Below are positions 1 to 7,361 of a DNA stretch of 64,000 nt, in pieces. A program made the position numbers and the translations under genes. Origin of the DNA: Anaerobacterium chartisolvens (GTDB taxonomy: Bacteria > Bacillota > Clostridia > Acetivibrionales > DSM-27016). The DNA lies in the NCBI RefSeq assembly GCF_003337415.1, contig NZ_QPJT01000007.1, positions 124,001-188,000 on the forward strand. Direction: 5' to 3'. The notes beneath the pieces were generated by a model. It made no database searches. It worked only from the letters and a program-made list of their open reading frames with translations, and was not told the origin of the DNA. Position 1 is the stretch's first letter, and each line of letters starts with the position of its first letter.

Positions 1-117
1 GTAAAATTCATAAAATTGCAGATCTAAATCCGGGTTTACAATTTCCGTGCTCATTGCCCTTCTTACATCCTCGTGTACATATGTAGGTCCCGGTGTCATT
101 AATAATGGTATGTTCAT
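1..117 (-). CDS. class V aminotransferase (alanine-glyoxylate type), N-terminal fragment
   Basis: Only the first 39 codons lie in the window; the gene runs off the left edge. The start ATG (115-117 on the minus strand) follows a GGAGGGGGG ribosome site. The peptide opens MNIPLLMTPGPTYVHED and continues through RRAMSTEIVNPDL. The xLLMTPGPT-x-V-x-x-x-V-x-x-AM pattern is the N-terminal signature of the alanine-glyoxylate / serine-pyruvate aminotransferase branch of fold-type I PLP enzymes. The substrate cannot be told from this piece; 2-aminoethylphosphonate or serine-pyruvate transaminase are alternatives. It follows an ECF S-component gene by 71 bp on the same strand, so the two may be co-transcribed. 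Confidence 0.75.
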   Translation of the reverse strand, partial: MNIPLLMTPGPTYVHEDVRRAMSTEIVNPDLDLQFYEFY

Positions 118-188
118 ATATTAGTCCCCCCTCCGTAAATCTGCCGGCATCCTGCCTGCCGGATATAAATTGTGCCGCAAGCCGGCCA

Positions 189-749
189 CTAGACCGCAAG
201 CTTAAATTTCTTTATACAATATGCCGCGGGTATTGCCCCAAAAGCCCCTGCTGCAATTTGCACAAGGTTTCCCGGTATGGATGTCATGGGAGATATCCAG
301 TTTCCGTAAATAAGGCCCTCCGCCCCATAATAGCCCGCTACCATCCATACTCCTCCCAAAAGTATTGCAAGCCAGTTCCATAGAGCCTTTTCCCCGTTTC
401 TTTGCGCCGCGTGTGACACACTCCCGATGATATACCCCATAACCCCTCTTATTACAAATGTAAACGGAGCCCATATGACATAAGGTGACAAAACATCAAA
501 CAGAGCCATCCCAAAAGCCCCTGCAATTGCGCCTTTTTTCTTTCCGAAGATTATTGCGGATAAGAATAAGGCTACATTTCCAAGATGAATAAGTCCTCCG
601 TTAATTGAAAATGGCAGCCTTATGTTGATAAACGCAGTCGATATAAAAACCATTGCAATTAAAAGCCCGCAGACCACCATATCTCTTAGCTTGAAGCCTG
701 TATTCCCTGCGGCATTCACTTCTAAATTCCGTACGTAATTTTTTTGCAT
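189..749 (-). CDS. ECF transporter S-component (substrate-binding membrane subunit), copy 1
   Basis: A 186-residue hydrophobic protein with about five to six membrane segments. After a ~22-residue polar N-terminus comes LRDMVVCGLLIAMVFISTA, then the family block INGGLIHLGNVALFLSAI..FGKKKGAIAGAFGMALFD and WAPFTFVIRGVMGYIIG. This arrangement (G-x-IHLGN, FG-x-x-x-G-x-x-x-G, APFTF-x-x-RG) is typical of the PF07155-type S-components. These bind a vitamin or its precursor and work with a shared ATPase/EcfT module, which is not in this window. The ATG follows a GGGGGTGAGG ribosome site. It has its own sigma-A promoter and two palindromes upstream and is paralogous to the next gene. The substrate is unknown; the nearby B12 operon makes a cobamide precursor a possibility only. 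Confidence 0.85.
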   Translation of the reverse strand: MQKNYVRNLEVNAAGNTGFKLRDMVVCGLLIAMVFISTAFINIRLPFSINGGLIHLGNVALFLSAIIFGKKKGAIAGAFGMALFDVLSPYVIWAPFTFVIRGVMGYIIGSVSHAAQRNGEKALWNWLAILLGGVWMVAGYYGAEGLIYGNWISPMTSIPGNLVQIAAGAFGAIPAAYCIKKFKLAV

Positions 750-769
750 ATCCTCACCCCCTCAACACT

Positions 770-802
770 TTGTATCGATACAATTTAAAATTGTATCGAT
801 AT
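770..802 (-). promoter_or_regulatory. tandem TTGTATCGATACAA operator-like palindromes
   Basis: Two copies of a TATCGATA-centred palindrome: 770-783 (TTGTATCGATACAA, perfect) and 791-802 (TTGTATCGATAT). Their centres are 21 bp apart, two helical turns. They lie just downstream of the -10 box of the S-component promoter, where a bound repressor would block transcription. The regulator is not in the window. A related box is found upstream of the second S-component gene. Confidence 0.55.
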
Positions 803-811
803 ATTACAGGT

Positions 812-840
812 ATTTTAATAACTGGGGAGAGTTTTGTCAA
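812..840 (-). promoter_or_regulatory. sigma-A promoter of S-component copy 1
   Basis: On the minus strand TTGACA (835-840), a 17-bp spacer and TAAAAT (812-817). The hexamers, spacer length and flanking bases are repeated almost exactly upstream of the second S-component gene (1497-1525). Confidence 0.75.
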
Positions 841-882
841 TACAATTATTGTTAAAACAATTTATTGTTAAAATAATTACTG

Positions 883-1434
883 TTAAAACAATTTGTTGTT
901 TAAAATTTTATCCGCCACTCCTAGCTTAAGCAGGACAGAGGACAGAAGATATCCCAATACCACACTTACACCGCCTTGTATAAGGTTAAAGGGAAGCTCT
1001 GCGATTGCAGCCGCATATCCAAAGGTCTTGTCAAATATCCCCAGAATATAGCATTCGGCAATGAAATACCCTAAAACCATAATCAGCGCCGCGGCGACAG
1101 CCCCCGCTATTCTTAATACTTCCTTTCTTTTGTGTGCGTTAGAGCGTTCGGCCACAGCACCTGCCACATACCCCTCAAGTCCCTTCACTATAAAGGTAAT
1201 GGGAGCAAAAATAATCCCTCCGGGAGACGCAAGGTCTGCTATTGCAGAGCCTATTGAGCCTGAAATAAGTCCGCAGCCTCTCCCAAACAAAATTGCTCCG
1301 ACTATTATAACCGAATCTCCAAAATTGATATACCCCGGAGGTACAGGGCCCGGTATGCGTGTGAAATACGTACATAGAAAAACAAGCGCTATAAACAGGC
1401 CGTTTACTACAACCTTATTTGTAGTGTTACTCAA
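883..1434 (-). CDS. ECF transporter S-component, copy 2
   Basis: A 183-residue membrane protein of the same family as the preceding S-component. It shows NGLFIALVFLCTYFTRI, the block GYINFGDSVIIVGAILFGRGCGLISGSIG and IFAPITFIVKGLEGYVAGAV, then two further hydrophobic stretches. The chosen start is a TTG six bases after GGGGGAG; the nearby ATG is out of frame and stops at once. It has its own promoter and is separated from copy 1 by 133 bp containing that gene's promoter, so the two genes appear independently transcribed but similarly regulated. The substrate is unknown. The two copies have diverged well beyond near-identity and may transport different ligands. Confidence 0.85.
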   Translation of the reverse strand: MSNTTNKVVVNGLFIALVFLCTYFTRIPGPVPPGYINFGDSVIIVGAILFGRGCGLISGSIGSAIADLASPGGIIFAPITFIVKGLEGYVAGAVAERSNAHKRKEVLRIAGAVAAALIMVLGYFIAECYILGIFDKTFGYAAAIAELPFNLIQGGVSVVLGYLLSSVLLKLGVADKILNNKLF

Positions 1435-1455
1435 AACATCTCCCCCTTTTACAAC

Positions 1456-1486
1456 TGTATCGGTACACGTTTAAATCGTTCCGAAT
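1456..1486 (-). promoter_or_regulatory. operator-like palindrome upstream of S-component copy 2
   Basis: TGTATCGGTACA at 1456-1467 matches the TGTATCGATACA box of copy 1. A degenerate second box (TTCCGAAT, 1479-1486) is centred 21 bp away, the same spacing as at copy 1. Both lie just downstream of the -10. Confidence 0.45.
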
Positions 1487-1496
1487 TGTTAAAAGT

Positions 1497-1525
1497 ATTT
1501 TAATGATTAAGGGGAATTTTGTCAA
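1497..1525 (-). promoter_or_regulatory. sigma-A promoter of S-component copy 2
   Basis: On the minus strand TTGACA (1520-1525), 17-bp spacer, TAAAAT (1497-1502). It lies immediately downstream of the stop codon of cobC, the last gene of the B12 operon. Confidence 0.75.
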
Positions 1526-1532
1526 TATTTTT

Positions 1533-2123
1533 TTATCCGTTCAGAAGGGTTAGGTAGGCATATTTTTCATCATTAATTATAATTTTACTGATTCCGCAGT
1601 TATCTACGCTAAAACGCCATGAATCCTCAATTTTCATTCCCAGCAAGTAGGATATTATTTTTCTTACACAGCCCATATGTGTTACTATGATAAAAGTCCC
1701 CTGGCTATGGCAGAGCAATTGGTCTATGAATTCTGTAATTCTTCTGTATGCCTGTATTGTGCTTTCTCCTCCCTCCACGCAATAATTTATGTGATCTTCT
1801 ACCCACAGCGCGTGCTGCTCGGGAAAGCCGCTAATAATCTCATTATACGTAAGGTCGTCCCATATTCCAAAATTGCGTTCCTTTAATGCGTCTGAAGGCT
1901 TTAGAGCTACATTAAAATTTTCATTGATGATTTCAGCGGTTTTGGAAGCCCTTTTAAGAGGGCTACAGTATATCCCGTCAACCCTTGTCCCTTTAAGCCT
2001 GTCTCTTGCTCCGCGCGCCTGCCGTAAGCCCCGCTCATTCAGTTCCACATCCGTCCAGCCTAAGTATGTACCTTTTTTATTGCTATCTGTTTCTCCATGC
2101 CTTACTAAAATCAGCTCCAGCAT
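1533..2123 (-). CDS. cobC: alpha-ribazole phosphatase (histidine phosphatase family)
   Basis: 196 residues. It opens MLELILVRHGETDSN, where RHGE carries the phosphohistidine. It also has the family's TVE-region equivalent RNFGIWDDLTYNEI and the second catalytic histidine in IIVTHMGCVRKI. Family membership is certain; the specific role in removing the phosphate from alpha-ribazole-5'-phosphate or adenosylcobamide-phosphate is inferred from its place as last gene of the B12 operon, 23 bp after cobS. The ATG follows GAGGAGG. A general phosphoglycerate-mutase-like phosphatase is the alternative. Confidence 0.85.
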   Translation of the reverse strand: MLELILVRHGETDSNKKGTYLGWTDVELNERGLRQARGARDRLKGTRVDGIYCSPLKRASKTAEIINENFNVALKPSDALKERNFGIWDDLTYNEIISGFPEQHALWVEDHINYCVEGGESTIQAYRRITEFIDQLLCHSQGTFIIVTHMGCVRKIISYLLGMKIEDSWRFSVDNCGISKIIINDEKYAYLTLLNG

Positions 2124-2146
2124 TTTTACCGCCTCCTCTTATAAAA

Positions 2147-2893
2147 TCACCACAGCACATAAGCAAAAATCAGAAATATTGACTGATTAAGCTCGCATAC
2201 CGCTCCAAGTATATCCCCCGTCGCCCCGCCTATTTTCCTTGACAAAAGCCTTGCAAGCACAACCGACGTGACAGGAGGTATAACAGACAGCGGCATCCTT
2301 TCGTATCCTGCCGCCAAAAAAAATATCAGCATGTACATGGCCAGCCCCAGCGCCACTTCCCACGCACCGCACCTGTCGATAAAGCTTTTGCCAAGCCCCG
2401 CTCCGCTTCTTGCATACCTTGAACAGCCCGCCGCCGTCAAAGAGCCTATTCTTCCCGCGACGGGAAACAGAAGTACAACCCACGTTATACGGGAGGCAGG
2501 AATGCCGGACATCACCGCCCAATTAATCAAAAGCACACATACTATTGCAAGCACAGCATTAGTTCCCACACGGCTGTCTCTCATTATTTCAAGCATCCGC
2601 TCCTTCGGCCTTCCCGAAAACAGCCCGTCGAAGGTATCGCCCAGCCCGTCTAAGTGCAGGCCCCCTGTAAGCATTACATATGCCGCAAGCAAAAGAGCCG
2701 AACAAACCGCCGGAGGAAATATGAGGCTCAAGCCATAATGCAGCCCCGCCAGAAGCCCGCCTAATATCAGGCCTACAATCGGAGCAAAAACAAGCCCCTT
2801 GCCCATGTCCTCCTCAGTAACCTTTAAATTAACGGTAATCGGTATGGTTGTGAGAAATTGCAGCATCAGTATAAAACGCCTTAAAAACACCAT
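2147..2893 (-). CDS. cobS: adenosylcobinamide-GDP ribazoletransferase
   Basis: 248 residues, a multi-pass membrane protein. N-terminal FLTTIPI is followed by the CobS signature region GGLHLDGLGDTFDGLFSGRPKERMLEIMRDSRVG, with acidic residues for Mg2+, and by a G-rich RIGGATGDILGAVCE near the C-terminus. It joins adenosylcobinamide-GDP to alpha-ribazole at the membrane in the last cobamide assembly step. It lies between a structured 143-bp element upstream and cobC downstream. The length is normal for the family. Confidence 0.95.
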   Translation of the reverse strand: MVFLRRFILMLQFLTTIPITVNLKVTEEDMGKGLVFAPIVGLILGGLLAGLHYGLSLIFPPAVCSALLLAAYVMLTGGLHLDGLGDTFDGLFSGRPKERMLEIMRDSRVGTNAVLAIVCVLLINWAVMSGIPASRITWVVLLFPVAGRIGSLTAAGCSRYARSGAGLGKSFIDRCGAWEVALGLAMYMLIFFLAAGYERMPLSVIPPVTSVVLARLLSRKIGGATGDILGAVCELNQSIFLIFAYVLW

Positions 2894-2940
2894 GTTATAT
2901 GTCCTCTTATCATATTAAAATGCAATAAAAAATTTATATG

Positions 2941-3083
2941 GCAAATATAATTGGTGAAAGAAATTTTTATTGACCCGTAAGGAATACATCTAAGAAAAGC
3001 GCCTGATGACAGACCCGTGAGACATTTCCCCGCAAGGCGCCTTTTCGTTGCTGTTAAAAATTTCTGTAAGCAATTATATTTGC
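2941..3083. repeat. covarying palindromic structured element, copy 1
   Basis: A 143-bp element bounded by perfect 13-bp inverted arms (GCAAATATAATTG at 2941-2953, complement at 3071-3083). Inside is a second pair (AGAAATTTTT / AAAAATTTCT), a conserved single-stranded-looking block TGACCCGTAAGGAATACA, and an internal hairpin with GCGCC / GGCGC arms. It fills the gap between cobU and cobS and shares its core with the copy at 10622-10769, while the arms differ in a compensatory way. TATGGC flanks or overlaps both ends, which may be a small target duplication. I do not recognise it as a known RNA family. Confidence 0.8.
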
Positions 3084-3099
3084 TATGGCGGAATACCCT

Positions 3100-3657
3100 T
3101 TATTTAATCCTCACCGGTATGCCCGAAACGCAAAAATACACCTCTCCCGCCGCCTCGGCAAGCATTTGGTTAACCCTTCCCGCCATATCCCTGAACGCTC
3201 TTGCCGACGCGTACTCCGGCACCAATCCCATGCCTGTCTCATTGGTAACGGCAATAAAAGGCATGGGCAGACCTTTAACCTCATTTATCAGCTTCTTTAT
3301 CTCAATTTTTATATTTTTCTCAACCTCGTCCCGGCCGAAGGCATCCACCGCCTCCCAGTCGGTATAGCTCTCAAACATAAGGTTTGTAACCATTATTGTA
3401 ACGCAATCCAGTAAAACACCGTCCTTGCCTGGAGCATGGCTTCTCAGAGCCTCGTCCAGATCCCTGTGCGCCTCAAGCGTTTCCCAGTGCTCAGGCCTCT
3501 GCTGCCTGTGCCTGCTTATCCTGTCCCTCATTTCCTCATCAAGAGGCACCGCCGTGGCAATATAAAGTATGCTATTCCCCATGCCCTTTGCCAATTCTTC
3601 CGCAAACCGGCTTTTTCCGCTCCTCGCGCCGCCGGTCACAAGTATAAGCCTTCCCAT
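3100..3657 (-). CDS. cobU: adenosylcobinamide kinase / adenosylcobinamide-phosphate guanylyltransferase
   Basis: 185 residues. It has Walker A GGARSGKS at residues 8-15, the YIATAVPLDEEM segment, and RISRHRQQRPEHWETLE with the histidine that becomes guanylylated in this family. DGVLLDCVTIMVTNLM is the Walker B-like segment. The enzyme phosphorylates adenosylcobinamide and transfers GMP from GTP to it. The ATG follows AAAGGGGGAG. It sits 21 bp after the cobD aminotransferase, in the lower-ligand assembly block of the operon. Confidence 0.95.
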   Translation of the reverse strand: MGRLILVTGGARSGKSRFAEELAKGMGNSILYIATAVPLDEEMRDRISRHRQQRPEHWETLEAHRDLDEALRSHAPGKDGVLLDCVTIMVTNLMFESYTDWEAVDAFGRDEVEKNIKIEIKKLINEVKGLPMPFIAVTNETGMGLVPEYASARAFRDMAGRVNQMLAEAAGEVYFCVSGIPVRIK

Positions 3658-3678
3658 GCCGCTCCCCCTTTCATTCCG

Positions 3679-4785
3679 CTAGTCCTTCCTTTGCAATATC
3701 TGTCCGAGGGCTTCCACAGCTCTTGCGTTGCTTTCTCTATCCTTTACGGCAAGCCTGAAATAGCTGCTGTCTAAGAATCTGAAGCTTGAGGCATCCCTTA
3801 TTAGAATTCCCCTCAAAAGCATTTCATGCTTTAGCCTCTGTGCGGTAAAGTTCGTGCCGCGTATTCTCACCAGAATAAAATTTGAGGAGGGGGCAAAAGC
3901 CTCCAGCCCTTCAATGCCGCAAAGCCCAGTATAAAAACTGCCTGTTTCCTCCCCCAGCCATTTTGCGGTTCTGTTTAGATAACCGTCCTCATCCTTTAAA
4001 ACACTCCCGATATCCCCTGCAAACAAATTTACAGACCATGGCAGCTTGCTATCCCACATTTTTTTTATAAGCCCGGCATTGCCTATGCCATATCCCAGCC
4101 TCAGCCCCGGTACGGCAAACACCTTTGTAAAGGCCCTTATAATAAAAAGGTTGTCATACTCATTAACATAATGCACCATGGAGCTTTTATTGCCCGATGC
4201 CGTAAGCTCAATAAACGCCTCATCTATTATAACATTTATTCCCCTTCGCGATGCATATTTTATAAGACTTACAAGTTCATTCCTCTCGTAAAGCACAGAC
4301 GTAGGGTTATTTGGGTTGCACAGCAAAATAGCATCGGTTCCGTCATTTAAGCTCTCTATCAGGGCATCAACATTGAGACGGAAGCCTTCTTTGCGTCTCA
4401 GCTCAAAATATACCGCCTCTGTACCGTATCTTGCTGCCGCCGCTTCATATTCCGAGAAGGTGGGCGAGGGTATTAAAACCCTTTTTGGCCTTAGTGCCTC
4501 AAACAGCAGGAAGATCACCTCCAAAGCCCCGTTCCCCACTATTATGCGGCTGCCGCACACCCCAAGGTAATTGGAAATGCACTCCTTAAGCCCTGTACAC
4601 TCAGGGTCGGGATAGCTGCTCAGGCTGTTTACATTTGAAGCTATTACGTCCTTTATTGCCTTGGGAACTCCCAAGGGGTTTATGCTGGCACTGAAATCCA
4701 GTATGCTGTCCGGTGGAATGCCGTATTCTCTGGCTGCCTCGTATATGTTGCCGCCGTGCCGCCGGGTATATTTTTCTTCTGTCAT
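3679..4785 (-). CDS. cobD: threonine-phosphate decarboxylase (PLP-dependent)
   Basis: 368 residues from the ATG at 4785. A GTG at 4797 is in frame but lies too close to the GGAG site. Fold-type I PLP enzyme: opens with YTRRHGGNIYEAAREYG and DFSASINPLG, the CobD hallmark, then CNPNNPT and the PLP-lysine region AFTKVFAVPGLRLGYGIG. It makes (R)-1-amino-2-propanol O-2-phosphate, the linker of the cobamide nucleotide loop. CobD is related to histidinol-phosphate aminotransferase, but the N-terminal HGGN motif and its position next to cbiB support this call. No pduX threonine kinase is visible in the window. Confidence 0.92.
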   Translation of the reverse strand: MTEEKYTRRHGGNIYEAAREYGIPPDSILDFSASINPLGVPKAIKDVIASNVNSLSSYPDPECTGLKECISNYLGVCGSRIIVGNGALEVIFLLFEALRPKRVLIPSPTFSEYEAAAARYGTEAVYFELRRKEGFRLNVDALIESLNDGTDAILLCNPNNPTSVLYERNELVSLIKYASRRGINVIIDEAFIELTASGNKSSMVHYVNEYDNLFIIRAFTKVFAVPGLRLGYGIGNAGLIKKMWDSKLPWSVNLFAGDIGSVLKDEDGYLNRTAKWLGEETGSFYTGLCGIEGLEAFAPSSNFILVRIRGTNFTAQRLKHEMLLRGILIRDASSFRFLDSSYFRLAVKDRESNARAVEALGQILQRKD

Positions 4786-4808
4786 GCCAATAGCCACTCC
4801 TTTTTTAT

Positions 4809-5819
4809 CTACAAAAGAAATTTCACTGCCGCCGCAGCGCCCAGAGCCACAGCCACGGTTATTGCCGAAGCGGCATACATAAGCCTTATGGTGTCCCTTA
4901 TATGGGAGGGCCTGAGGAGAACGCGCGGATCGCCTATGGCGGGCTTTTCCACCGTCTGCCCAAAATACACATTACTTCCCCCTATCTGCACGCCCAGCGC
5001 TCCCGCCACTGCCGCTTCGGGATAGGCGCAATTGGGGCTTTTGTGGTTTCTTCTGTCTCTTAGCATTATTCTCATGCTGCCTCGAAAATCCATCCCGCAC
5101 AGAAGGGCCGCCAACGGAATTATAATGCCTGAAAGCCTGGCAGGAATATAATTGGCGGCATCATCCGCCTTGGCAGAGGCTCTTCCGAAATTTATATACC
5201 TTTCATTCATATACCCAACCATTGAATCCAGAGTGCTTACCGCCTTGAACGCATATGCAAGGGGAGCGCCGATTCCGAACACAGAGCCGACGGCGGCATA
5301 AATGACAGGCGATATCACGCCGTCAACAGTATTCTCGGCAGTTGTCTCAACCGCACCTCTTATAACCTCCGGCTCACTAAGTTCCTTCGTTTCCCTTCCA
5401 ACAAGCATGGACAGCCGTCGGCGGGCCCCGGCAATGTCTCCTTCGGCAAGCACCGCATAAACCCTCCCCGCCTCATTTGCCATGCACCTTGCCGCAAGTG
5501 AGGAATATATAAAATATATGTTAGCGGCGTGAAAAAGCCACGGGCTTACAAGCATGGCAGCACCGAGGATCGCCCAGACCGAAGCAAGGGTTATTAACGG
5601 TGCCGCCACAGCAAGCACCAGCCCCGCATACCTCTCTCTTCTGCCCATATCCTTATGGCTGTGCGCCTTACCGCCCGATATAATTTCCCTAAGCACCCGC
5701 TCAAGCCTTTTAACCAGCCAGCCTATGCCCCTTACGGGGTGCGGAAGCCAGTGCGGGTCCCCGAAAACCAAGTCCAGCACATATGCAATAAAAACATCTG
5801 CCAAAAGCTGAAACGGCAA
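4809..5819 (-). CDS. cbiB: adenosylcobinamide-phosphate synthase (membrane)
   Basis: 336 residues with several membrane segments. It opens with AYVLDLVFGDPHWLPHPVRGIGWLVKRLE, the classic CbiB N-terminus. Later come ETTAENTVDGVISPVIYAAVG and DDAANYIPARLSG, also family hallmarks. It attaches the aminopropanol phosphate to adenosylcobyric acid. The start is a TTG seven bases after GGGGG. It lies 12 bp after cbiP and 23 bp before cobD, which supplies its co-substrate. Confidence 0.95.
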   Translation of the reverse strand: MPFQLLADVFIAYVLDLVFGDPHWLPHPVRGIGWLVKRLERVLREIISGGKAHSHKDMGRRERYAGLVLAVAAPLITLASVWAILGAAMLVSPWLFHAANIYFIYSSLAARCMANEAGRVYAVLAEGDIAGARRRLSMLVGRETKELSEPEVIRGAVETTAENTVDGVISPVIYAAVGSVFGIGAPLAYAFKAVSTLDSMVGYMNERYINFGRASAKADDAANYIPARLSGIIIPLAALLCGMDFRGSMRIMLRDRRNHKSPNCAYPEAAVAGALGVQIGGSNVYFGQTVEKPAIGDPRVLLRPSHIRDTIRLMYAASAITVAVALGAAAAVKFLL

Positions 5820-5831
5820 GTCTTATCCCCC

Positions 5832-7358
5832 CTATGCCATGCCCATTATTTTATAGACTGCTTTAATATCAATGCTGCTCCTTAAAATATCCGCCAGCTT
5901 GTTATACTGCTCCTCCTTGAACTGACTTGCGTTGCAGCCGCCCTGCTCTAATGGCATAAGCCCTTTCTTTTTCCTCAGATTGTTTATAATTCCCCATGTA
6001 AAGCTCATATTGTCAAATATACCATGCATATATGTGCCGTAGACAGTTCCGTCTTCATTGCGCACACCTCCGGCACAGGCCCGCTCTGTTTGTGAAGCAG
6101 TGTGAAGGCTAAGATACGGAATACATCCATCCATATGCCTTGAAGTACCCATATGTATCTCATAGCCCCGTATGAATGTGCCCTTAAGCCCCTCATTAAG
6201 CGCCGCATCGTCGGTAATTTCACCCTCTGCCTGCGTGGTGGTCTTCTCCTCCTCAAAAACAGTTTTTATGTTAAGCAGTCCCATTCCATCGATCCCTGCA
6301 ACGTCGGACTCTGTTTTTAACGGGTCTTGAATATCAAGCCCAAGCATCTGATAGCCTCCGCAAATGCCAAACACCGTTACACCATCGCTGTTCATTCTCT
6401 TTATTTGCTCTTCAATGCCTGTTTTCCTGATAAAGCTCAAATCATCTATGGTGTTTTTTGAGCCGGGAAGGATTATCATGTCGGGGCGGCCCATTTGCTG
6501 TACGCAGTCAACATACCTGAGCCTTACCCTCGGAATATTGTCAAAGCAGTTAAAATCGGTGAAATTGGAGATGTGAGGAAGCTTGACAACCGCAATGTCA
6601 ATATCGGCATTTTCCGCCTCCCGTCCCCTTGAAAACCTCTCAGTTACACTGTCCTCGTCGTCTATGCCGAGCCTTGTCATCGGCAGCACCCCAAGAACGG
6701 GTATATTAATTATGTCCTCAAGCATTTTAAGCCCCGGCCTGAGTATTTCTATATCGCCTCTGAACTTATTTATTATTACTCCCTTGACCCGCTGCCTCTC
6801 TTCTTCCGTCAAAAGAAGCATGGTCCCCGCAAGCGAAGCAAAAACCCCGCCCCTGTCTATGTCGCCTACAAGCACAACCGGAGCGTCTGCAATTTCCGCC
6901 ATGCCCATATTCACTATGTCCTTGCTCCTCAGGTTTATCTCTGCGGGGCTTCCCGCCCCTTCTATCACTATTATATCGTTTCCTGCCGCAAGGCCGTTGT
7001 ATACCTCCCGGATCATATCCCGCAACTCGGGCTTAAAGCGGTAATACTCCGCCGCCGACATGTTTGAATGAACCCTTCCGTTTATAATGACCTGAGACTT
7101 TTTATCGGTAGTGGGCTTCAACAGAATTGGGTTCATATCGGCAGACGGCTCCACCCCTGCCGCTTCAGCCTGTACAACCTGTGCTCTGCCCATCTCCCTC
7201 CCATCCTTTGTGATAAAGGAATTGAGCGCCATATTCTGCGATTTGAAGGGAGAAACGGCATACCCGTCCTGCTTAAATACCCTGCACAGGCCCGCAGTTA
7301 CCCAGCTTTTTCCTACCGAAGATGCAGTACCCTGTATCATAATGCTTTTAGCCTTCAA
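5832..7358 (-). CDS. cbiP: cobyric acid synthase
   Basis: 508 residues, the usual length. The N-terminal dethiobiotin-synthetase-like ATPase domain carries GTASSVGKSW (residues 10-19). The C-terminal glutamine amidotransferase domain has the nucleophile cysteine in FGICGGYQMLG and the catalytic histidine in YGTYMHGIFDN. It amidates four side chains (b, d, e, g) of adenosylcobyrinic acid a,c-diamide. The start is TTG, preceded by AGAGGTG. It lies 3 bp after cbiA, so translation is probably coupled. Confidence 0.96.
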   Translation of the reverse strand: MKAKSIMIQGTASSVGKSWVTAGLCRVFKQDGYAVSPFKSQNMALNSFITKDGREMGRAQVVQAEAAGVEPSADMNPILLKPTTDKKSQVIINGRVHSNMSAAEYYRFKPELRDMIREVYNGLAAGNDIIVIEGAGSPAEINLRSKDIVNMGMAEIADAPVVLVGDIDRGGVFASLAGTMLLLTEEERQRVKGVIINKFRGDIEILRPGLKMLEDIINIPVLGVLPMTRLGIDDEDSVTERFSRGREAENADIDIAVVKLPHISNFTDFNCFDNIPRVRLRYVDCVQQMGRPDMIILPGSKNTIDDLSFIRKTGIEEQIKRMNSDGVTVFGICGGYQMLGLDIQDPLKTESDVAGIDGMGLLNIKTVFEEEKTTTQAEGEITDDAALNEGLKGTFIRGYEIHMGTSRHMDGCIPYLSLHTASQTERACAGGVRNEDGTVYGTYMHGIFDNMSFTWGIINNLRKKKGLMPLEQGGCNASQFKEEQYNKLADILRSSIDIKAVYKIMGMA

Positions 7359-7361
7359 AAT

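Noticed and set aside
1061-1474. Long plus-strand ORFs opposite the ECF and cob genes
   Set aside because: They mirror the minus-strand genes, have low-complexity Ser/Pro-rich products and no ribosome sites.
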